Shown here: positions 7,907-18,083 of the stretch, piece by piece | Layout: each line of letters begins with the position of its first letter | Position numbering within the stretch: the first letter of the stretch is position 1 | Assembly: GCA_025454875.1 (NCBI GenBank) | Contig: JALONP010000001.1 | Coordinates: forward strand, 1 to 64,000 | From: Bacteroidia bacterium | GTDB lineage: Bacteria > Bacteroidota > Bacteroidia > UKL13-3 | Reading direction: 5' to 3' | Length of the DNA stretch: 64,000 nt | The notes under the pieces: model-generated | What the model saw: the letters and a program-made list of their open reading frames with translations, nothing else | Databases searched by the model: none | What the model was told of the DNA's origin: nothing | Position numbers and translations under genes: made by a program

Positions 7907-8881
7907 ATGCGCTCAACAACAATTCAATGGGTAACTGTGCTGGCAATTGGTATTGCCTTATTGTACTTGGCTTTTCGCAATATTCCAATTGAATCTTTGC
8001 AACAAACATTACAAAATGGCAATTACAAGATGCTGCTACCTGTTTACCTTGTTTCAATTTTGGGGTACTGGTTTCGCAGCAAACGCTGGCAATTGCTAAC
8101 CAATGCGATGGATGCAAATGCCACTGTATCTGTCTTATTTGGATCACTGAGCATGGGTTATGCTGTAAATATTGTTACACCAAGGTTGGGTGAAATTACA
8201 CGCTGTGCCTTGCTTTCGAAATATGGATCTATGCCAATTGAGCGATCGGTATTAAGTGTTGTAGTAGAACGAATCGTAGATGTGCTTTCGCTCTTAATAT
8301 TGCTTTTGGTTTCTGCATTTTTTGTGTCGACATCAGTTGATGATTTCATTCAGAGATATATTATCAATGCATTTGCTGAACGCTTAAAACAAATAAAGTT
8401 AAGCCCATGGTTTCCATTGCTGCTCATTACAGCGCTGACGGTGTTTGGTTTATTACTTTATTGGTTTTACAAGAGGCTTCCACAGTTGGCGAAAAGGATA
8501 CAATCTTTGAGCGGTGCGGCCAAGCAATTGATTGAGATGAAGCAAAAAACACTTTTCGCTATTTACACCGTGCTTATATGGGTTTGTTATTACTTAATGA
8601 CTTATTTGTGGTTTTCGGTATTTACTGAAACGGCAACTTTGGGTCTTTCGCATGCATTTGTGCTAATGGTTATCGGAAGTTTGGGGAGGTCGGTACCAAT
8701 ACAAGGAGGCGGAATGGGTGCGTATCACTTTTTGGTAAGCCAGTTATTATTGGTATTTGGTGTTTCAATTACAACAGGTACCGCACTTGCATTCGTGATT
8801 CACGGAGCGCAGTTGTTGTTAACTTTTGTACTTGGGTTGGTTTCGTGGTTAGGGTTGGTTAGGTTATCTTCGCGCACATGA
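7907..8881 (+). CDS. Lysylphosphatidylglycerol synthase TM-region family protein (flippase-like)
   Basis: The 324-residue polytopic protein has about eight hydrophobic segments and the conserved pieces SILGYWFRSKRW, GYAVNIVTPRLGEITRC, VVVERIVDVLSLL and PIQGGGMGAYHF that mark the UPF0104/LPG_synthase_TM family. Stand-alone members lack the soluble aminoacyl-transferase domain and are usually proposed to be lipid flippases or glycolipid transport factors. I prefer the ATG at 7907 (MRSTTIQWV) to the one at 7877, because the longer form adds an atypical N-terminus. Its TGA overlaps the next gene's ATG (ATGA), implying coupling. Confidence 0.88.
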   Translation: MRSTTIQWVTVLAIGIALLYLAFRNIPIESLQQTLQNGNYKMLLPVYLVSILGYWFRSKRWQLLTNAMDANATVSVLFGSLSMGYAVNIVTPRLGEITRCALLSKYGSMPIERSVLSVVVERIVDVLSLLILLLVSAFFVSTSVDDFIQRYIINAFAERLKQIKLSPWFPLLLITALTVFGLLLYWFYKRLPQLAKRIQSLSGAAKQLIEMKQKTLFAIYTVLIWVCYYLMTYLWFSVFTETATLGLSHAFVLMVIGSLGRSVPIQGGGMGAYHFLVSQLLLVFGVSITTGTALAFVIHGAQLLLTFVLGLVSWLGLVRLSSRT

Positions 8882-10035
8882 AAGTATCATACTTTAGTTT
8901 AATCCTATTTGTCGCAATAGGTGCTCAGGCGCAAGTGGTCAAGGTTGGCAACGACACCTTAACGGATATTGCCTGTTGGAACGCAGAGTGGTTTGGTGAT
9001 GTTATTGAGGGTCCAACCAACGAAGCCCTTCAATTTACCAATGTAAAAACGGTAATTGAACGCACCGATATGGATGCTTGGGGTTTGTGCGAAGTGTCGG
9101 ATAATACCGTATTTGCAAATTTATTGGCCCAACTTCCAGCGTATGACGGAGTAAATTCAAGTTTCTCGGCAACGCAAAAAATGGCAATGATTTGGAAGAA
9201 AAGCATGTTCGAATTGGTATCGTATCGAAATTTGGCAGATGCGTCTTCATTTGATTTTGCGGGTAGACGGCCACTTGAAGTTGCACTTAAAACCAAAGGA
9301 GCAAACCCGATAGATACTATTTATTTTTATGTGTTGCACTTAAAAGCAAACACAGGCCCTAGTCCTGATACAGCGTCTTATAACCGCAGAAAAAGAGCAA
9401 TGGATTGGCTCAAAATGTATATTGAACAAAATCGTTCACAACAAAAAATCGTGTTGTTGGGCGATTATAATGACGATTTAGACCAATCAGTAATTAGCCT
9501 TGGTGGGCAACCTTTACCAACCCCATTTGCATCATTTGTTAACGATACAACTCGTTATTTTTTCCCAAGCATGCGTTTAAGCTTGGCAGGACTAACTTCT
9601 TATCCAACATTTAACCCACCCAACATGATAGATCATATTGGCAATAACCGGTTGTTAAGTGATTCGTTTTACGTTAGGGAATCGAGCGGGGTAATGAGTC
9701 AGTTGTCTTCGCAACTAAACCAGTACTTATCCAATACATCAGATCATTACCCTGTGTATGCTCGTTATGATTTTAAAAGAAGGACGCAGCCAACGGTAGG
9801 CCTGAAAGAAGCACGAACAATTCCTGTTTCGATATTCCCTAATCCAGCCAAGCAATTGGTAACAATTGAAGCTGCTTATCCTATAATAGAAGTGCAACTA
9901 ACCAATATGCTGGGACAAACGGTGTTAACAAGCACCCAAGGTCAATTGAATATAGGTCAATTAAGGGCCGGTATCTACACGGTTACCATTCAAACCAACA
10001 CTGGAATAGCAATTGAGCGTTTGGTTATTGAGTAG
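8878..10035 (+). CDS. Secreted endonuclease/exonuclease/phosphatase-fold protein with T9SS sorting domain
   Basis: The 385-residue protein has a signal peptide (about residues 1-18, ending GAQAQ) and an EEP-fold catalytic domain. Visible motifs are IACWNAEWFGD (Asn), LCEVSD (metal-binding Glu), YVLHLKAN, LLGDYNDDLD and the terminal SDHYPVYARY with catalytic His. Residues from about 310 form a type A T9SS C-terminal sorting domain (FPNPAKQLVTIE ... LRAGIYTVTI). It is probably an exported nuclease or phosphodiesterase; the substrate is unknown. Its 3' end overlaps the convergent rhodanese gene by 11 bp. Confidence 0.9.
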   Translation: MKVSYFSLILFVAIGAQAQVVKVGNDTLTDIACWNAEWFGDVIEGPTNEALQFTNVKTVIERTDMDAWGLCEVSDNTVFANLLAQLPAYDGVNSSFSATQKMAMIWKKSMFELVSYRNLADASSFDFAGRRPLEVALKTKGANPIDTIYFYVLHLKANTGPSPDTASYNRRKRAMDWLKMYIEQNRSQQKIVLLGDYNDDLDQSVISLGGQPLPTPFASFVNDTTRYFFPSMRLSLAGLTSYPTFNPPNMIDHIGNNRLLSDSFYVRESSGVMSQLSSQLNQYLSNTSDHYPVYARYDFKRRTQPTVGLKEARTIPVSIFPNPAKQLVTIEAAYPIIEVQLTNMLGQTVLTSTQGQLNIGQLRAGIYTVTIQTNTGIAIERLVIE

Positions 10036-10468
10036 GCACACTTATTTGAAACCCCTCTTTTTTCCAACGGGTGATACCACCGTCTAAATCATAAATTTGG
10101 GTAAATCCCAAACGCTGCATGAGTTCTGCTGCTTCGGCACTTCGCCCACCAATTCCGCAGTATACCAAATAAGGTTTGGTTTTATCCATTTGTTTAAGGG
10201 TAGCTTCAAAATCATCACGAAATAAATCCAAAGTAGTTGCCCCCGTTATTATTCCTTTTTTTACTTCACCTGGAGTGCGTACATCAAGGATTACAGCATT
10301 TGGAAGTGATTTATGCAATGAATCAAATTGGGCAGGAGAAACCAATACAATTGTTGGTTGAGTCTGTAAGCTCGGTTGGTGTTGGTTGGATGGGGTTTGT
10401 GAGCAAGCGGTAATAATTAAACTTAAGCTCAAACTTGCCAAAACGCAACTTCGGTATATGATATTCAT
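10025..10468 (-). CDS. Rhodanese-like lipoprotein
   Basis: This 147-residue protein begins with a lipoprotein signal peptide whose lipobox is IITACS (Cys about residue 22). A single rhodanese domain follows, with VILDVRTPGEV and the active-site loop YCGIGGRSAEAA, whose first residue is the catalytic Cys. It probably handles sulfane sulfur or has a sensing role in the periplasm; the substrate cannot be read from sequence. It is convergent with the exported nuclease gene, overlapping it by 11 bp. Confidence 0.9.
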   Translation of the reverse strand: MNIIYRSCVLASLSLSLIITACSQTPSNQHQPSLQTQPTIVLVSPAQFDSLHKSLPNAVILDVRTPGEVKKGIITGATTLDLFRDDFEATLKQMDKTKPYLVYCGIGGRSAEAAELMQRLGFTQIYDLDGGITRWKKEGFQISVPTQ

Positions 10469-10514
10469 ATGAGGTAATTGGTTAAATAAAAAATTATTTA
10501 CAAATATAGAATCA

Positions 10515-13500
10515 TTACCTAATTAAGGTAAAGTTGCCATTAAGTAGGTGTTGGCCATTGTTGGCTCCAGTATATTTTATTTGGTAAATATACACATCGG
10601 CAGGCATTGGTTGGTTGCCATAAGTGCCGTTCCATCCTTGGTTTAAGAGGTTGGTGGAAAATAACAACTCTCCCCAGCGGTTGTAAACACTAAATTCTGT
10701 TTGTATTACATTTCGGTATTGAGGAAGGTAATCATCATTTACGCCATCATTGTTTGGGGTAAACGCATTGGGTGTAATCACAGTGCCGGGGCAGTTGGTG
10801 CTTATATCCACTTGTGCCGTTGCACTACATAAAAACGAGTCGGTTACCGTTATTGCATAAATTCCATAATCATTTACCAACAATTCGTTTGTGGCATCAC
10901 CAGTATTCCAAAGGTATTGAGCATATCCGGGTTTTGCTTTGATAGCAAATTCTTTTGGCTCACATACTTTAATCAATTGAGGAAGCCCGATGACAGGCAA
11001 TGCTTTTGTTTCGATCTTAATTCCATCGGTAAATTGGCAGTTATTGTTATCGTGTATCGTTAAGGTGTAATTACCAGCTTCTGCAATGCTAATTTGTCTC
11101 GAAGTTTCACCCGTACTCCATGCGTACCTACTAAAAGATTCGTTGGGCTCAATTGTAAGTTGAGAGCCTTTGCATACAAATGTGTCGTTACCTATTGTAA
11201 ATGAAGGTGTTGCAAAGGTATCGATAAACAATGTATCGCTGGCAAAACACCCATTCGTATTTGTTACTTTTACCCAATACAAAGCAGGCGCTGTTGCCAT
11301 TATGCTTTGGGTAGTATCAGCAGTATTCCAGTTAAAGGTACTGCCAGTGTTCGCAGCATCAAGCGTAATCGAATCGCCAACACAAATTTGGCTTGGCGCG
11401 TTTATAGATACTACGGGTATGGGAAGTTGGGTAATGTAGATTGAGTCGGTAAATGAACAACCAGCTTTTGAAAGTTTAAGCCAGTGCCAGCTAGGTTGTG
11501 TAATCCAAACAAAAGAATCGGTTTGGTTTTGTTCCCACCTAAACGAATCAGCTGCAATTGGAGAGGCAAGTAGGATAGGGGATTGCAAACAGGAAGCGAT
11601 GTTGGGACCAAGACTAAATTGAGGGTTTGGAATAAGATTCACCCAAACAGAATCGCTAATGGAACAAACCCCTCTGCTCAAGATCACTTTCACCATGCCG
11701 GTTGATTTGGCAGTAAATGTTGCTGCAGTAGAGCCATCATTCCAAAGGTAAGTTGCGCTTGGGATAGCAATGTTATATACCACTGAATCGCCTTCGCATA
11801 GTTGTGTATTGTTGCCAAGTTCAAGGGGTGGTTTGGGTTGGAATGCTATTGACACCGAATCGGTTTGGACGCATCCGTTTTGCGTTACGGTTACCCAATA
11901 CAAGCCACCGCTTAAGATGGTTGTTTGTTGGCTTGTTTGGCCATTGTTCCAACTGTATTGTGCTCCAGGATTTCCAGCATTTAATGTAATTGGTGGCGCT
12001 CCGCAAATGGTTGTATTTGGGCCTAAATCAACGATTGGTAAGGGTTTTATTCGTGTGATGACTGTGTCTGAATTGCGGCACAAATCTCTTTCGGCTTGCA
12101 CCCATATGGTATCCGCGGCATTTATCCAAACAACCGAATCAGAGCTTCCGTTTTTCCACCTATAATTAAATGCAGGATTAAAGTCTGGGATTCTTAATTT
12201 AATAGAGCCCCCACTGCAAATTCCAGTATCCAATCCAAGATTTACATTCGGTTTTGCAGCAACTGCAACGGTAATTGAGTCGCGGTTTCGGCATCCGTTA
12301 TTGTTTGCTTCGAGCCAATAAATACCTGCCGTTTTTGCTTGAATAAATGAACTGTTAGCACCTGTATTCCAATTGTAGTTTGTGCTTGGTAGCGAGGATT
12401 CCAACCTCACACTGTCGCCTAAACAAATAACCCGATTTGGGCCAAGGTCAATTGGGATTTTGTTTTCGACCTGAACAAAAATACTGTCTCTAAATTGGCA
12501 CCCATTTAAGTTGGTATATACCCAGTACCAACCGGGAGTAGATACTGTAATAAAATTGCCTGTGGTTGCGGTGCTCCATATAAGAGTGGTTCCTACACCT
12601 GCCCTTCCCAATCTCAAGGTATTGCCATTGCACAAAGTGGTATCGTTGCCGAGTAAGACTTTGGCAACAGGCTTGTACGTAACCAAGATAGTATCGGTTC
12701 GTTGGCAAATGCCAGATGAATAACGTACCCAATATGTTCCTGATTTGTTAATGGTAATGGAAGAAGTAGTTTCACCTGTATTCCAAAGGTAGCTTTGGGC
12801 GTTTGGATGGAACGCATCCAACTTTGTGGTTACAGTCGAGTCTCCGCATACAAACTTATCATTTCCTAGAATATTAAAAGGCATATCGCACCCAAAAACC
12901 AACGAAACATCATCAACATAATAATAACTGATACCTGAATTACCGGCACCGCTTATCACTGTCGTTGAGTTTCCTGGTGATTCAAAGTTTCCAATAATAA
13001 ATTGTGTTTCATTGCCAGAAGCAGTGAAAGTTCCAGAGTACAATTCCCATCCTGATTGATCATAAAAAAAGGTGTTGGGCAGTATTTGAGGAGTTAAATA
13101 AACAATATTAAAATCGGGTTGAGGAACAAAACTGTTGGAAGTAAAATGCACTCCAATTTTATTGGAAGCCAAATTCCAGTTGTCGCCTCTGCTAATATAC
13201 ATTTCAAAATAATAAGATTGGCCCGCAATCAACGTACTTGTTAACGTACCTCTTAAATACTCGCGGTAAGTAGGGTTGCTTGAATTGTGAACCACCATTC
13301 CTCCATAACCCAATCCACTTCTTGCTGCTTGGTTGCCAAATGCGTTGGCTGGCACTCCGGCATCAGTTATTACGCAGGAATTGTAATAGTCAGTTGTGGC
13401 GGTGTTTGCATTGTACCAACCTGTGGCTCTTGTTACTTGAGATAAGCCAGTAGGGCAGGTTGAAAATGATTCAAAATCTCCATTAATCACAAGATTTTGC

Positions 13501-13562
13501 GCTAACGATTGCTGCACAACAATCATTAGTATTCCCATAATATACTTGGGTATAGATTTCAT
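10515..13562 (-). CDS. Large Ig-like-repeat surface protein with gliding-motility-type C-terminal domain
   Basis: The 1015-residue protein has a signal peptide (residues 1-21, ending QQSLAQ) and an N-terminal lectin/CBM-like region beginning NLVINGDFES (to about residue 220). About nine repeats of 75-85 residues follow, each with the pattern LGxDTxxC, YxWNTG and a GxYWVxVxxxxC strand. The C-terminus is a type B T9SS sorting domain: ITPNAFTPNNDGVNDDY, FSVYNRWGELLF, PADVYIYQIKY. Such proteins are exported by T9SS and displayed or released; an adhesive role is inferred. Each repeat carries a Cys pair that could form a disulfide. Confidence 0.92.
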   Translation of the reverse strand: MKSIPKYIMGILMIVVQQSLAQNLVINGDFESFSTCPTGLSQVTRATGWYNANTATTDYYNSCVITDAGVPANAFGNQAARSGLGYGGMVVHNSSNPTYREYLRGTLTSTLIAGQSYYFEMYISRGDNWNLASNKIGVHFTSNSFVPQPDFNIVYLTPQILPNTFFYDQSGWELYSGTFTASGNETQFIIGNFESPGNSTTVISGAGNSGISYYYVDDVSLVFGCDMPFNILGNDKFVCGDSTVTTKLDAFHPNAQSYLWNTGETTSSITINKSGTYWVRYSSGICQRTDTILVTYKPVAKVLLGNDTTLCNGNTLRLGRAGVGTTLIWSTATTGNFITVSTPGWYWVYTNLNGCQFRDSIFVQVENKIPIDLGPNRVICLGDSVRLESSLPSTNYNWNTGANSSFIQAKTAGIYWLEANNNGCRNRDSITVAVAAKPNVNLGLDTGICSGGSIKLRIPDFNPAFNYRWKNGSSDSVVWINAADTIWVQAERDLCRNSDTVITRIKPLPIVDLGPNTTICGAPPITLNAGNPGAQYSWNNGQTSQQTTILSGGLYWVTVTQNGCVQTDSVSIAFQPKPPLELGNNTQLCEGDSVVYNIAIPSATYLWNDGSTAATFTAKSTGMVKVILSRGVCSISDSVWVNLIPNPQFSLGPNIASCLQSPILLASPIAADSFRWEQNQTDSFVWITQPSWHWLKLSKAGCSFTDSIYITQLPIPVVSINAPSQICVGDSITLDAANTGSTFNWNTADTTQSIMATAPALYWVKVTNTNGCFASDTLFIDTFATPSFTIGNDTFVCKGSQLTIEPNESFSRYAWSTGETSRQISIAEAGNYTLTIHDNNNCQFTDGIKIETKALPVIGLPQLIKVCEPKEFAIKAKPGYAQYLWNTGDATNELLVNDYGIYAITVTDSFLCSATAQVDISTNCPGTVITPNAFTPNNDGVNDDYLPQYRNVIQTEFSVYNRWGELLFSTNLLNQGWNGTYGNQPMPADVYIYQIKYTGANNGQHLLNGNFTLIR

Positions 13563-13634
13563 TTACCATACCAAGTTAGTAAAATTTATAAATTTAGCGT
13601 TATCCTTAACACAATATTGTATTTTAGCCCGGCC

Positions 13635-14417
13635 ATGCAAATCACTTTTTTAGGTACAGGTACATCACAAGGAGTTCCGCTTATTGCTTGCAGTTGCAGT
13701 GTTTGCAGTTCGGCCGATTTACGTGATAAAAGGCTGCGCACGTCTATTGCTGTGGTTTCCAATGGCGCGTATTGGGTGGTGGATTCAGGGCCAGATTTTA
13801 GGCAGCAAATGTTAACTCACCAAGTACCTCAATTAGATGGTTTATTGTTTACCCATGCGCATAAAGACCATATTGCAGGAATGGACGATATACGTGGGTT
13901 TAACTTTAAAATGAAAAAGCCAATCGATGTGTATTGCACTGAGCAAGTTGAGTTGCAAATGAGGCAAGAGTTTCATTATATATTTAGTGAGCATAAATAC
14001 CCTGGCATTCCCGATATTTCGTTGCACCGTTTACATGCCAATACCCAACTTCAGCACAACCGCCTTTCCATACAATGTATCGAAGTAATGCACTATAAAC
14101 TTCCGGTATTGGGTTTTAGGTTTAGCGAAGGTGTTGCTGCAAACGATTTGGTATACATTACTGATGCCAATTACATATCACCTCAAGAAAAGGAAAAAAT
14201 AAAAGGCTGCGGAACCTTGGTGGTAAATGCACTCAGGCGTGAGCAACACATTTCTCATTTCTCATTGCAAGAAGCAATTGAATTGGTGAACGAAATTAAG
14301 CCTAAGCAAGCCTATTTTACCCATATTAGCCATCAATTAGGTTTGCATGCGGAAGTAGAACCAAGTTTGCCGCAAGGAATGCATTTGGCTTATGACGGAT
14401 TAACATTAACGTTATGA
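13635..14417 (+). CDS. MBL-fold metallo-hydrolase (phosphodiesterase-like)
   Basis: The 260-residue protein starts MQITFLGTGTSQGVP and has a CSCSVC cysteine cluster (residues 22-27 or so) like PhnP/RNase Z-related phosphodiesterases. The metal-binding motif is THAHKDHIAGMDD (HxHxDH), and further ligands lie in YITDANYI and YFTHISHQLG. It is cytoplasmic. I choose the ATG at 13635; an upstream ATG at 13617 would add six unconserved-looking residues. Its TGA overlaps the next ATG (ATGA). Confidence 0.9.
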   Translation: MQITFLGTGTSQGVPLIACSCSVCSSADLRDKRLRTSIAVVSNGAYWVVDSGPDFRQQMLTHQVPQLDGLLFTHAHKDHIAGMDDIRGFNFKMKKPIDVYCTEQVELQMRQEFHYIFSEHKYPGIPDISLHRLHANTQLQHNRLSIQCIEVMHYKLPVLGFRFSEGVAANDLVYITDANYISPQEKEKIKGCGTLVVNALRREQHISHFSLQEAIELVNEIKPKQAYFTHISHQLGLHAEVEPSLPQGMHLAYDGLTLTL

Positions 14418-15847
14418 AAAAAGCCATTTCGGCTCACCAATCGTTACCAGTGGTAAGGGCAATGTCAACGGCATTATCCAATCATTTAAAAGGATTTACA
14501 TTTGAAGAAGCATATACTTTAAACAAAGACGAACTTGTGTTATTGTGGCGTTCGGAATCACGCTGGTGGTATATAAAAATGATAACACAAAACCAAACCT
14601 GTTATTTTTTATCGGGGGATACCCATTTGGTAAAACCTTCCAATGCGCAACCTTGCTTTGAATTGATTTGGGGTAAACAGCCAATGCAAATTTTGCAACA
14701 TGAAGGCAATCGTTCTTTCTCGATACAATTTGATGGATATGAATTTGTGTTTAAATGCTACGGAGCACTTGCCAATGTGGTGCTATACCAATCATCGGTG
14801 GCGGTTGATTTGTTCAGGAAACAAATTGCCAACGATTGGAAAATGACATTGGCGCAAGCCATTAATACCAACCAATTAGTGCCAGATGTTCTGTTGCCGA
14901 TTCCAACTTATTTTTATGTTAGCAAAGATACGGAGGGGACTTTCTTATTGACCATTGAGCAAACGCAAACAGTGCTTTTTGAAACCGAATCGGTTTGGCT
15001 TGCCTTACACGAATTTGCCAAACGCAGTTTGAGTCAGTTTCGCTTGCAAACACTTAAAAGCAAGGTGCTTCATCATTTGCAACAACAACAAAAACGAATA
15101 CAAGCCCTTATTCTTAAGACCCAAGAAGCCATTCATCAGCAACAGCAAAAGCTTTCAGATGAAGAGATTGGCCATTTATTGATGGCTAATTTACACGCAT
15201 TTACAGCTGGTATGCACCAAGTGAGTTTGTTCGATTTTAACAATAATGCTGTTGTGGTTAAATTGAAAAAAGACCTAAACCCACAGCAAAATGCAGCCTA
15301 TTACTACCGCAAAGCCAAGCTTCAAAAAAATCAAAAAGGCCAACTCGAATCCCGTTTGGTATTGGCCAAAGAACAGTTAAATAAGGTAACAGAACAACTT
15401 GCAACCGCACAACAAACGGCTTCGATAGCGATACTCGAAAAATTTTTACCATCAACCAAAACACAAGCACCACCTACACTTTTTAAATCATTTACCATAC
15501 TGGGTTTTGACGTATGGGTGGGTAAAAGTGCAGCAAACAACGATCAATTAACCCAACGGTATGCTCACAAAAATGATTTGTGGTTGCATGCCAAAGACGT
15601 TTCCGGTTCTCATGTGGTTGTGAAAAATCAATCTGGAAAATCCATTCCTCAACCGGTTTTAGAAAAGGCTGCGCAACTAGCAGCTTATTATTCTAAGTTG
15701 AAGGGAAGCGATTGGGTTCCGGTAAGTTATACGCTCAAAAAATACGTACGTAAACCCAAGGGAGCTGCGCCCGGGGCAGTTGTTGTAGATAAGGAAAAGG
15801 TGATTTTGGTAAAGCCTGAATTGCCTTACGAACCAAACCAATTTTGA
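14414..15847 (+). CDS. rqcH: NFACT family protein, RqcH-like ribosome-associated quality-control factor
   Basis: The 477-residue protein has a divergent NFACT-N domain, a long Gln-rich coiled-coil middle (about residues 205-345, VLHHLQQQQKRIQ...) and a C-terminal NFACT-R domain with HKNDLWLHAKDVSGSH and KKYVRKPKGAAPGAV. RqcH binds 60S/50S subunits with stalled nascent chains and recruits Ala-tRNA for tailing. It is slightly short for the family and the N-terminal domain is weakly conserved, as is common in Bacteroidota. It overlaps the MBL gene by 4 bp and the convergent glycosyltransferase by 22 bp. Confidence 0.88.
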   Translation: MKKAISAHQSLPVVRAMSTALSNHLKGFTFEEAYTLNKDELVLLWRSESRWWYIKMITQNQTCYFLSGDTHLVKPSNAQPCFELIWGKQPMQILQHEGNRSFSIQFDGYEFVFKCYGALANVVLYQSSVAVDLFRKQIANDWKMTLAQAINTNQLVPDVLLPIPTYFYVSKDTEGTFLLTIEQTQTVLFETESVWLALHEFAKRSLSQFRLQTLKSKVLHHLQQQQKRIQALILKTQEAIHQQQQKLSDEEIGHLLMANLHAFTAGMHQVSLFDFNNNAVVVKLKKDLNPQQNAAYYYRKAKLQKNQKGQLESRLVLAKEQLNKVTEQLATAQQTASIAILEKFLPSTKTQAPPTLFKSFTILGFDVWVGKSAANNDQLTQRYAHKNDLWLHAKDVSGSHVVVKNQSGKSIPQPVLEKAAQLAAYYSKLKGSDWVPVSYTLKKYVRKPKGAAPGAVVVDKEKVILVKPELPYEPNQF

Positions 15848-16953
15848 TAGGTTTGCAACAAAATGCGTTCTTGTGATTGCCAGTTAAAGGTTGATTCTGC
15901 TGCTTTTAGCGCATTTTGAGCAAATTGGTTTATATCTCCTTCAAAGGCGGTTTGAATGGTGTGGGCAATGGCACTCGCATCTGCTAAATCGGTAGTCAAA
16001 CCAACTGAATGTTTGGTTACCACATCATTATAAATATGAGAATTGCAGCTAATGGATGGAAGGCCAAGCGCCATGTATTCGAAGAATTTACGCTCATGAG
16101 AAACCAAAATAGATTCGGGTTGGTTTTTTAAACACAAGCCTAATGCGCATTTTTTTGATATTTCGAAACCGGCCTCTGGCTTAAGGTAACCATAAAATTG
16201 AATTTGGTTTTTTACAGCTTGGTATTCAGGTAATGGTTCAAGTATTTGTTGCACATAGTTTCCAGTATAACCAACACAATGTAACTGTACTTCAATTTGT
16301 TTTTCCTTTAGTATTGCCAGTGCTTTAATAACTGGAATGATGTTGTAGTAATAGTCGAAAATGGTTCCCATGTAAAACAAACTCCGAGTAAGTTGAGCAC
16401 GCTCGGTATGTGCATAGGGTGCCAATTGTTTTGTGTCGGCAAAATTTTGAATAATACCTATTTGTTTTGCTTTAAACCTTTGGGAAAATTGAGGTTGTGC
16501 AATAACTAAAATGGTATGCATGGTAAGAGACGACAACCACTCAAGCACACGGTAGCCTTTAGCCAACAGCCACCTCAAAGGCTTAGGTATCCAAGGTTTA
16601 TGTAAAATATCTTCATAGGTATTTTCATGAATATCATAAACAACCTGCTTGCCCCAAAGCCTGAGCAATAATCCAAAAATAATCAGTTCGGCATCGTGTA
16701 TATGGTAAATATCTGCACGCTGTTTGCAAGCAACCCAAAATGCGTTAAATGTGGTTCCAAACAAACGGTGCAATCGGGTGGGAGGTTTGGGTAAAGCAAT
16801 TACATTGACTCCATTGAATGTACCGCTTTCGCCACCCACCGCTATGTAAGTTACATGGTGCTGTTTAGCCAACGACACACATTCGCGGTGAAACACCCGC
16901 GTATCGGTTGTGGTATGAACGCTTGCAAAATGGCAAATGCTAAACCGTTTCAT
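15826..16953 (-). CDS. Glycosyltransferase family 4 (GT-B fold)
   Basis: The 375-residue protein starts MKRFSICHFASVHTTTDTRV and has the GT-B N-terminal domain (DIYHIHDAELI, VVYDIHENTYED) and a C-terminal nucleotide-sugar domain with HERKFFEYMALGLPSISCN, the EX7E-like segment. A retaining transfer to an exopolysaccharide or lipid-linked glycan is likely; donor and acceptor are unknown. It is the last of three overlapping glycosyltransferase genes (4-bp overlap with the one upstream). Confidence 0.9.
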   Translation of the reverse strand: MKRFSICHFASVHTTTDTRVFHRECVSLAKQHHVTYIAVGGESGTFNGVNVIALPKPPTRLHRLFGTTFNAFWVACKQRADIYHIHDAELIIFGLLLRLWGKQVVYDIHENTYEDILHKPWIPKPLRWLLAKGYRVLEWLSSLTMHTILVIAQPQFSQRFKAKQIGIIQNFADTKQLAPYAHTERAQLTRSLFYMGTIFDYYYNIIPVIKALAILKEKQIEVQLHCVGYTGNYVQQILEPLPEYQAVKNQIQFYGYLKPEAGFEISKKCALGLCLKNQPESILVSHERKFFEYMALGLPSISCNSHIYNDVVTKHSVGLTTDLADASAIAHTIQTAFEGDINQFAQNALKAAESTFNWQSQERILLQTYQNWFGS

Positions 16954-18083
16954 TGTTCAGCCAATTGTAGGATTTGGTTGCATAAATGTTCCCAAGTGAA
17001 CTTTTGCTTTTCAATGGCAATATTGGCCACCATTTCTTGCTCTTTTTGCTCCTGATAATAACGAACAATAGCATTTGCAACGGCAACCTTATCTACATCA
17101 ACTACATAACCAACCTTGCCATCAGGAACCAACTCCGCAAGTCCGCCAACATTGGTTACTACCATTGGTTTATTATAAAAATAGGCAATTTGAGTCACGC
17201 CACTTTGGGTGGCATCCAAATAGGTTTGTACCACCAAATCGGCAGCACAAAAGTAGGTGCTTACTTCAGTATTGGGTATAAAATCGTTGCTTAGCATTAC
17301 TTTGTCTTGTATGCCTAACTGTGCTATTTGGTCAAGGTAAGGTTGAGCATCTTCGTAAAACTCTCCCGCTACAATCAATTTGCAGCCTAAAGCTTGTACT
17401 TGTGGTTCGGCAAAAGCATCGAGCAACAAGTGCAATCCTTTGTATTTGCGTATGAAGCCAAAAAATAAAAGGTAAGACCCACCCGTGGTTAAACCAAGTT
17501 TTTGCTGGGCTTCAGGTTTAGGTAACTGCGGACCAAACATGTCGTACATTGGGTGTGCCACATACTTGGCAGGGTGGTGCTGGTTCAATTTTTTGAGATC
17601 ACCCAAAACCGCTTGCGACATGGTAATAAACCCATGGCAAGCCGAAAGAAAATAACGGGTGAGGGTATTGTCGAAAAACCGTTTCTCATGTGGAATTATA
17701 TTATCGGTTATCGCAATAATGCGCGTTTTTTTATTAGTGCCAAGCAGGCGGGCAATTGTTCCTAAGGCAGGAGCCATAAAACTTAACCAATACCTAAAAA
17801 CCACAATATCGTATTCCTCGTCAGCAAGCATTTTGCCAACCCTAATCCAATTGAATGGATTCATGGAGTTAATTTTACTTCTGATAATTAAATCAGCAGG
17901 AGCTGCATCAGTGGCATATTGGGTTTTGCCAGGAAACAAAAACTGTGGGTACTGAAGCGAAAAACTCATGATGGAACATGTATGTCCCATTTGGTTAAAT
18001 GCCTTAGCTAACCTTTCGTTGTATGTTGCGAGTCCGCCACGCAAAGGGTGTGCTGGCCCTATTATTAATATCTTTTTACTCAA
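16950..18083 (-). CDS. Glycosyltransferase family 4 (GT-B fold)
   Basis: The 377-residue protein opens with ILIIGPAHPLRGGLATYNERL, the glycine-rich acceptor loop of GT4 enzymes. The donor-binding half has LLFFGFIRKYKGLHLLLDAF and DLVVQTYLDATQSGV..FYNKPMVVTNVGGLAE. It resembles mannosyl/rhamnosyl-type GT4 proteins, but the donor sugar cannot be assigned. It overlaps the upstream GT2 gene by 8 bp and the downstream GT4 by 4 bp, so the three are one transcription unit. Confidence 0.9.
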   Translation of the reverse strand: MSKKILIIGPAHPLRGGLATYNERLAKAFNQMGHTCSIMSFSLQYPQFLFPGKTQYATDAAPADLIIRSKINSMNPFNWIRVGKMLADEEYDIVVFRYWLSFMAPALGTIARLLGTNKKTRIIAITDNIIPHEKRFFDNTLTRYFLSACHGFITMSQAVLGDLKKLNQHHPAKYVAHPMYDMFGPQLPKPEAQQKLGLTTGGSYLLFFGFIRKYKGLHLLLDAFAEPQVQALGCKLIVAGEFYEDAQPYLDQIAQLGIQDKVMLSNDFIPNTEVSTYFCAADLVVQTYLDATQSGVTQIAYFYNKPMVVTNVGGLAELVPDGKVGYVVDVDKVAVANAIVRYYQEQKEQEMVANIAIEKQKFTWEHLCNQILQLAEQ